A DNA stretch of 64,000 nt from Merluccius polli (Eukaryota > Chordata > Actinopteri > Gadiformes > Merlucciidae): positions 15,001 through 79,000 of the forward strand of contig JAOPHQ010004847.1 of NCBI GenBank assembly GCA_030340625.1, in the 5' to 3' direction. How positions within the stretch are numbered: the stretch's first letter is position 1; each line of letters begins with the position of its first letter. The notes below the pieces were generated by a model. That model searched no databases. It was not told the origin of the DNA and saw nothing but the letters and a program-made list of their open reading frames with translations. This document shows, one piece after another, positions 52,013 through 61,000 of this stretch. The translations under genes were made by a program, and so were the position numbers.

Positions 52013-55000
52013 CTGCAAGACAACATTCACACATACGTGTATTGCTTTTGAAAAAAGATATTGTGGCCTGACCAGGCTGCCAAGGCCCTCCACAGTGGCC
52101 CTCCCCAGCCACTGTGGAGGGCTCACCTGCAACCACTACCTAATCAAGCCTCACCATACATAAGCAGAAAGTCTCTCCTCGGCCACAGAAGAGAGAGGTT
52201 GCATGGCAGTAACCTAAGCAGAGCCCGGGTGGGGTAAGCAACCAACGGCCACACCAAATACATGTTGGACTCTTAACCCTGCTGTTACCACTCTCCTTCT
52301 GTGTGTCCCCAGGCCCAGAGAGACTAACCCCCTACTGGACAAACACTTTAGTTAGTTTTGTCCTCACCCCCCAAACCCCCTTCTTTAATTCATAAAACCC
52401 CTTTGTTAACCCTTGAATTGGTGTGTGCATTCTCAAAGTTGATTCTCAAGTGTGACCTCACCAAGTGCAAACTGCCACATATGGTGGAGAATGCGAGCAA
52501 CTCTGGTCAATGCTCTCACTTAACCTCTGAAATAGATGCTATAGCACAGACCCCTCATAGAAGATTGAGGATGCAGTGCGAGCTCTGGTACAGGGCCAGA
52601 CCCAACTACAGACTGCCATCGCGCAGCTGTGTGCAACGCCGGCAAAAGAGCTATCCCGAAGCCCCAAGGATTTTGTTGACTAAGCTAACCTCCAATGACG
52701 ACATTGAGGCTTTCCTAGACCTGTTTGAGCGGACAACAACAAGGGAAAAATGGCCGAAACCAGAGTGGGGAGCAATCCTGACCCCCTACCTAACTGGAGA
52801 AGCCTGCCAGGACCTCCCACCAGAGCAGGTTGTTGACTACACAGTGCTCAAGGCTTCAATCTTGGCTCACTATGGCCATAGCCTCCCTGCCCTGGCCCAG
52901 AGGTTCCACATGTGGAACTCTGACCTGTCCCAGCCGAGTCCTACCCGACGACCTACATACAGATCCAGACCCCCAAAGGATACACCACCGTGAGGGCTGG
53001 GGTTGTACCAGGTCCTCCTGTTCCCATTCTGGTGGGAAAGGATTGCCCCCTATGAACGGTATTTGGCCACATGGAAGAGGATTACCACTGGGAGAAGAAA
53101 AATGGAGAAAGGCCTACCCCACTGATCTCAGGTGTGTGCAGCCCAATCCACCGGCAAACCTGGCTGTTTGCCAAATGTATGAGAGAGTCCTGGCCCGCTT
53201 CTATTGGCCCGGGTGATGCAGTGGGCAGTTCAAGACTACTGTCGTCACTGTGCCAAATTCCAGAAGACCTCATCCAAGACCACCTACAGGAACCCTCTGA
53301 TCCCATTGCCCATTATCAAGACTCCCTTCAGCCAGCTACCAATGGACATTTTTGGCCCCCTCCTAAATCAAGCAGAGGACACAGGTTCTTCCTGGTGGTA
53401 ATGGTCTATACCACCCAGTGTCCAGAGGCTATTCCTTGACGGCCTGTGCAGTGATCAGGGAGCTGTTCCTACCCCTAGCCGGGTGGGGATAGCAGAGGAG
53501 GCACTGACTGACCAGGGGTCCTGCTTCATGTCCAAGGTACTCTCTGAAATGTGCCAGCTACTGAAGGTAAGGCAGATGCGCATCTCTGTATACCACCCTC
53601 AGACGGACTAGTGGAGAGATTTAACCGCACCTTGAAGCAGATGTTGAAGAAAATAATTGAAATAGATTGGAAAAATTGGGATCAGTTGCTACCGTATGTT
53701 CTTTTTGCCATTACGGAAGTTCCCCAAAGCACAACAGGGTTTTCCCTGTTTGAACTCCTGTATGGACGGAGACCAGGAGGCCTACAGGATGTGGCAAAGG
53801 GGTCCTGGGAGAAACAGCCCTCACCACTCAGTGATAGAGCATGTGGAGCAGATGTACAGCAGGATGCATCTGAGACAGGACTGGGAGCGGTGCCGTCACT
53901 GGATGTAGATGGAGAGGAACACCCTGTAACCTACCTCAGCCGTGAGTTGATGAACACAGGAAATTACGCAGAAAAGGAGTGTTTAGCGATTAAGTGGGAC
54001 CATGCATAAACTGCGTTTCTATTTGCTGGGGAGAAAATCCATACTAATAATTACTTACCGACCATGCTCCTTTAAAATTGGGGGTTTAATAAAGACAGAA
54101 ATGCAAAAGTTACCAGATGGTTCCTGTAGTCACAAGATCTCAGTTTCAAGGTGGAGCACCAGGCTGGAAAGGTGCACCGCAATGCTGACGTATGATGGAA
54201 TGCCTCTGGATGGACACTCCCCGCCATGGCAGAGAGCTGAGGGGGGGGGGGAGTATGTGGAGGGACCAGGCTGCCAAGGCCCTCCAAAGTGGCTGGGGAG
54301 AGACTTCAGTACAGAGGACAGCGACAGAAGCTGGGCGAGGTCGTGAATGATCAATTTTACTCTGCACAGCTCCAGCAGGTTTGGCGATCAGCCTCACCTG
54401 CAACCACTCCCTAGTGGCATATTCGAATACATGGGTGTCAACAACAACATACATCCAGGGCTCCAGACTAACTTTTTACATTGGTTGCACTGGTGCGCCT
54501 AACTTTTCATTTTGGTGCACTAGCACCAACATGTTTCACCAGGCCTTTTGCCTCAGCAATAATACATTTTAACCTTTTTTGTCAGTTCCATACACATTGG
54601 TCATTTCTTAACACATTATGTAAATGATTGTAAACAGGAATAAAGGTGCAGATTAATGTTTTTTCTTTATTTATATCAATGCACAAATAGGAAATCACAA
54701 TAACCTCAATTGTTAAAAAAAACAAAAAAAGTGCTGATGTTTAAAGTGCTTGACAAACTCAAATAAATAAATCAAACTCAAAAGTGTGTGCTGCCTTGAA
54801 CAGACATCTTTTTTTTCAGTGGATTTACATTTAACCCGTTCTTTTTCATAAGGATGATCTGGAACTTAAATTTAGTAAAAGGTAGCTGCTCTGCCGGCTG
54901 TTGCGTACGTAGAAAACTACATTACCCACACTCCAACATGATGTGACGTCAACTGCCGGTGTGCACTAGTTTTCTATTCAAAGTGTATTTTTAATATATT

Positions 55001-58000
55001 GAACATATCGCGTGTCCACATTCAACACTGCACTTCCCTGGGTCCTGATACATCTGCCGAGTGTGAAGTGGTTTGACGAGCGGCTGTCGAGATAATGGAC
55101 GAGATTATCACAGACGGCAGATTCATGCCTTATAGTTAGAGTTACTGCAGACATTTTAGCCGCATCCTGCCACACATTCTGCTCTCTGTTTACACCACAT
55201 GTGACAGTTGACATAAAACGAAGGATCGAGCTAAGGTTTGCGCTCAATATAGCCGATACCGATCAGTAAAAAAATGCCTTGAACAGAGTTGAGTCTTTGA
55301 GATCGGATTGGGACATCCCTACACACGTCTTATTTTTTTTCTCCACCCCTATTCACCAAAAAAGAATATCAGGGTCAGAGCCAATCAGAGGCAGAGTAGG
55401 GGCACATCAGACCCAATCAGAGACAGAGTAGGGGTGAGACAAACCTGCTAAATGTCAGGCGCACCGGACGACCAATAAAAATGTTTAGTCGCACTTGACA
55501 GGTCACATGTGCGACCAATGGTCGCACTCTGGAGCCTAGACATCTACTATGTATATGGTTGTTAATCATTACTTTTCCCCTTTTTCGTGCCTGCAGTTTA
55601 ATCAAAATTCATAGAAGAAACAAAAAAAATTAAAATCTTTCTTCTCACCTTCATATTCTGCCTTCTTGGATCCCTCCAGGTTCCTCCACTCCGTGCCCAC
55701 CAGGCGACTCAGCTCCCCGAAGGAGAAGTCTGGGTGTCGGGCCTTGATGACGGCCCGCATCTCGCTGCTGAACAGGATGTAGCCACTCATGTTGATCTTC
55801 CTCTTGGAGCCCTCCTTTTTCGAGAGGCCCTTGATAGTCTTTGGCGTTGACTAAAAAGCAGAGAAATGAGGTAGACACTTTCAGAGAAGACTAAGAAGGG
55901 GTAGTATGCAATAAGGCAATAGTATATAAATGGTCAGATGGTGAGACAAAAGAAACTGCTTGTTGTTTTTTAATCATGATGGTTTGAAGTTTGAGACAAA
56001 GTTAGGGCTTAAACAGCATGCTGGTTTGCTTAAAGTGTGTTCTCGCTGGCTTTTGTGCTAATGTGCTTTCAGGCTTTATGTTATCATATTGCTTAAGTGC
56101 AATATACCAATCCTCCAAACATACCAATCCACTACATTACGATGATTACCCCCAGTAATCTGGTTATTTGAAAAGCAGACCTGTGGAGGAGTATAGGGCA
56201 TGATGTCCATGTCGCCGGAAAAGGAACGCTGCAGCTGGGGAAGGGATTGGTCCGCGAGATCTCCGTCATCCTCCCCGAGGTCCTCCAGCTCCTCGTCCGT
56301 CATGTCAGCAAACTTTGCCTCCAGCTCCTCGATCTTCTTGTCCAGCAGAGGGGAGGGCTCTTTCTGAGGCACTATGAGCTTCCTGTGAAAGACAACGGGT
56401 AAAACATTATTGTCATTATTCTATAAAAAGGACATTTCAGATGAAACTGTGGTCATTGCTCATAAAAGTAACGTATGTTTACGAAGAGATTCGCGAGAGC
56501 TAGCATACATTTATTTGGGCCGTTCAATTGGTAGACACAGCCAGGGTTAGAGGTTGGATCCCCACTCAGGAAACCCATGCTAAGAACGTATGCACTCATG
56601 GTATCATAAGACACTTTGAAATAAAGACGTCCACCCAAATGACAATAGCGTTAACACGATAATCACCTAAAATCGCGTCTCACCTGAAATAGTAGGTCTC
56701 ATCCTCCACCACCTTCCCAGAGAGCGAGAAGCGCTTCAGGCCCTTGAACTTCTTCATCTGCTTCTCCGTCTCAATGTAGCGACTCTCGCACAGCAGCACA
56801 TCCTCCTCGGGGACCTCGGTGGGCCGGCAGGACAGGTACTCCTTGAAGGAGGCCACTGCACATTTCCCTTTAAAACAACAACAAGAAAGACACGGGAACA
56901 ACAGTGAGAGTAAACGTCAGGGTTAGTAGTGTTCAATGAAGAGCATGTACTGTGTGTATGAAATGGGGCGTGAGAAGCTACCTATGATGCAGGTCATGGG
57001 GCACGCCTCCTCCAGGTTGCTGAGGAACACCTCCTTCTTGTAAAACATCTTGGTGGGCTCGTGCTCCGTCTCCTCCGGGTGGATGAAGATGGGGCCGAAG
57101 AAGTACGCTGCTCCGTCCCGCACCCACATCTTCTCAACCCTGGAGGGATGGATGGATGGACATGTGACATAGGAAAAACAGCGTACCCTTCTTCTTAACC
57201 TTAGGACCAGTTGTCAATTTATCAATGAGTCGATTGGCAGAAAATTAATTGAATCAAATATGTATATATCGATTAATCGTTTAGGTAATTTATCAAGTAC
57301 AAATACCAAACATTTGCTGCTTGATGCTTCAGAAATTAAAATGTTTGGTTCATGGATCATTATTTATGATAATTTCTAGATAAAATTATGAATAGATTAA
57401 TCGGAAAAATTATCGTTAGATTAATGACTTTAGTTGCAGCCCTATATCAGACACATTTTCACTTTTTTATTAATATTGAATGATAGAGAGTTACTGTCAG
57501 CTTCACTGTAGGCAGACACAAAGAGCAGGGACATTAAATTGCTCTTGTTCCGATGTGATGCCAAGAGCTGCTCAACTTGGTAAATCTTAATCAAATTAAT
57601 GCTAAGTTCCCAACCACGGCCACAAAACATGCACACCTACCACGGATACACAACAGGTGTACCTCCCACTTCCATAAACCAGTATCAGACAGTTAAAGCA
57701 GCATTAAGCCTACCTGCCCACACGGTGGCGTACAAGTCCATGGGAACCGATGTAGACACAGTCTCCCACTTTGAGCCACATGTTGTTGTAGCAGAGCTGC
57801 TCATAGTACTGGCAGCCAGGCTCCCCATTGGTTATGTCTACAGTGACATCCTCCCTCTCCTGCAGTCACACACACACACAGGCAGGCATATGTGTGCAGA
57901 CACACACACACACACACACACACAGTTAGTGTGGAGAGAAATGTTTTTTCTGAAATTCTTTACATGAAAAGTGAAAAAAACAAAAACAAAACACTTGTTT

Positions 58001-61000
58001 CATATTCCACTCAACTCTAGGTGCTTCTAATCTGTACTCACCTTATCAGCGATGGTGTCCGTCATCTTGCTCTCCTCCGTCACCTCTGAGGGCTTCTCGT
58101 CGTGCTTGGGGGCGAACATGGAGGCCACGCGCACAACAGGCAGCGGTATGTCCCTGGGGACGAAGCGCACCGAGTTCAGCGGCGTGGTCCACATCTTGAT
58201 CTTCTTGAACGCCTTGGCCTTGGCAGAGTAGCGCGACTCGCACACGTACACATCCTCCGCTCTGAAGCCATCTGGGTGAAGTTTGAAGTACTCCTGACAC
58301 GCCCAAAGACATCGTAGTCATTACACGGAATACATGATACTCATGAGCCACTGCTATAGTAAAAAAACTGCAAAAAGATGTGTTGGAGCAGGGCTGTAGT
58401 ACGAGACCAAGTCCGGTCTTGGTCTGGAGACCAGGAATTTGACTCTGTCTTGAATCGGTCTCGGATGAATTGGTCTCAGAAGACTCGTTCTGCGAAGAGA
58501 CCAAAGCTGTTCAAAGTGTTCGAAAATGCATAGCTACATATTGTTTTTACTACTTTTATCATATGAATCTCTTCCAAGAAAGTTCCCAGCAGCAAATGCT
58601 TGAATATGAATATGAATTTTGTCCTCAAAACATGCTAATTTTGTTGAAAAATACCTTTAGAAACCTTCCTTTTCTATTTTAGGCAATCAATGTAATGATG
58701 GTCTTGGTCTCGAATCTGACGTATTTTTTCGATCTTGGTCTCAACTTGGTCTTGACCCCCACCCGGTCTTGGTCTTCAATCTGACTTGATTCACCAATGA
58801 CTTAATCTGGACTTGGACTCGACTAAGGTGGTCTCAACTACAGCCCTGGTCGGTGGCATACCTTGACAAACATAACCACGCATTTGCCCAGAATCTTGTT
58901 GACGGGGGCTTTGTTGTAAAAATCGCTCTTGAAAACCTCTTTTTCCAGGAACTTTCGGGTGGCGAGATGAAAGGTTTCATTGGGCCGGTAGAACCAGCAG
59001 CCATACAGCCACTGTTCACCTGTAATCAGAACATCATGATGATGAGATTTCAACCCTGGAGGAAATACTACCTACTACTAAATGCCACTTTTCAATGACG
59101 GTGTCCAAATCTACAAAATCACATTTGCACTACAGAAAGGTAGTTAGTTTGTGTAGATTTTAATGTAAAAGGGAAAAAGATCTGTGAATAATGTTTAGAA
59201 CTCCGCCGTCGGAGTATGAATGTCTGAATGGGTGAATGTGAGGCAATAATTGTAAAGTGCCATTGGTCATACCTCTGAGAAAGCGCTATATAAATGCAGT
59301 CCATTTACCATTTTAGAAGATTGCCATTATAAACAAGCTCATTTTGTGTGTCCTGTGAAAATATACATATGGCATTTGATGGATGCTTTTATCCAAAGCG
59401 ATACCGTGAGTGCGTACAATCTTAGCATGGGTGGTCCCAGAGGGAATTGAACCCCTAACGCTCGCAGGAAGAGGCAATGCTATGCTCAACAGGACCACTG
59501 TAGATGTGGGAGGACCTACACATCCTACAAGTAAACACGTAAGGGATAATGTACAGCCGGTTATTATTGCAAAAAAAAATCCTAATGCGAAATGCATAAT
59601 AATGACTGCTCGCTGTACATTATCCAGCTTATTACACGGCGACTTACTAAAGAAATCAATAATTTGACACAAAATATTTAAAAAAAAGATTGTATTGATT
59701 TAAAAATGATTTTATTGCTTCCGCTAAAAAAATGGTGCATTAGCCTCTACAGTTGGAAATAGCATCCATAGCAACAGTCTGTTATTCATAGCAGCATTCT
59801 GCTATTCAGAAATAACAGACCGTAGAAGGCAGTAATTGACCAATCAGAATCGAGTATTCAACAAAGCCGTGTAATAAACCAATATAGATGTAGTTTCTAC
59901 TACACTGACGTCATCCATGTTGTCAGGAGTGGTGAACCCACCGGTGTCGTCCTGCCAGAGGCGTTCGATGCAGATGACGTGCGGCTGGAGGTGGGGCTCA
60001 GCAGGCTCCACGTACACGTAGTCCCCCACGCGATACAAGCTGTCCTTGAAGCTGCAGTCCTGGCTGTACGTGCGCTGTTGACCCGACTGCCAGGACCCCC
60101 CCACAGGCTCCTCGCTCTTCTCTGCTTCTGGAGGTGGATCCACAACATAACTTAGAGCAGGGATCTGTGCAGACACACTAGACATGATGGGTCATGATAC
60201 GCCTCTCATGTCTTAGGTATTTGGAAAGTGAAGACTTGACTCTTTCACCACAACAAACGGGATAGAACCCTCCATCCACCCACTGTGAGAAGATCATTAG
60301 ACCTGCTGCCATCCATCGTGAATTTGCACACTGTGTGCAGACACATTTTAAACAGGTAACGACTCTACCAGCCTACCCTTCTTCTCCTCCTCTCTCTTCA
60401 GTTTGTCCTCCTCAAACTCCTTGGGGAGCTTCTTCTTCTTCTCCCTCTCCACGTCGCTGTGCAGGTGTTTGGAGGTGTAGCTGAGCGCCGGGGACAGCAG
60501 GATCTCGCCGTTCTTGCACAGCTCGTCTCGGATGCGGATGAAGAACTGCTGCAGCTCCACGGCATCCTCGAAGATCTCAGAGTCCGTCCTGCAGAGGGCA
60601 ATGTGAGCGGTGAGTTGAGTTCACGGTTTAGCCAGGAGCAGAGGGCATTTCATGTGCTCTATATGTACAGAGGCGAATACTTTTCCACTGGAGAGGAAGA
60701 GGTGTGCCATATGTTTTGGGGGGTGAGCATTGAGGGGATGAAGACATGGGGTACTTTTAACAATCATAAAACCCCACATTCTCAAAAGGGTGAGAAACTA
60801 AAATACATTTATATACATGCACTAGACCACTGTCAAAATTAACACAGAATATTCAAGTTAGCTAATATACATACACTCAAGTTAGTTAATAGTCATACAC
60901 TAAAGTTAGTACAGTCATACACTAAAGTTAGTGTAGTCCTATAATAATATATAATTATAATGCAGTACAAGTCAATACACAATTGCCTGACATTATTCAA

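Noticed and set aside
52358..54009. Host protein-coding gene in the polybromo intron
   Set aside because: The frames match retrotransposon Gag, integrase and RNase H and are interrupted; flanked by LTR-like ends.
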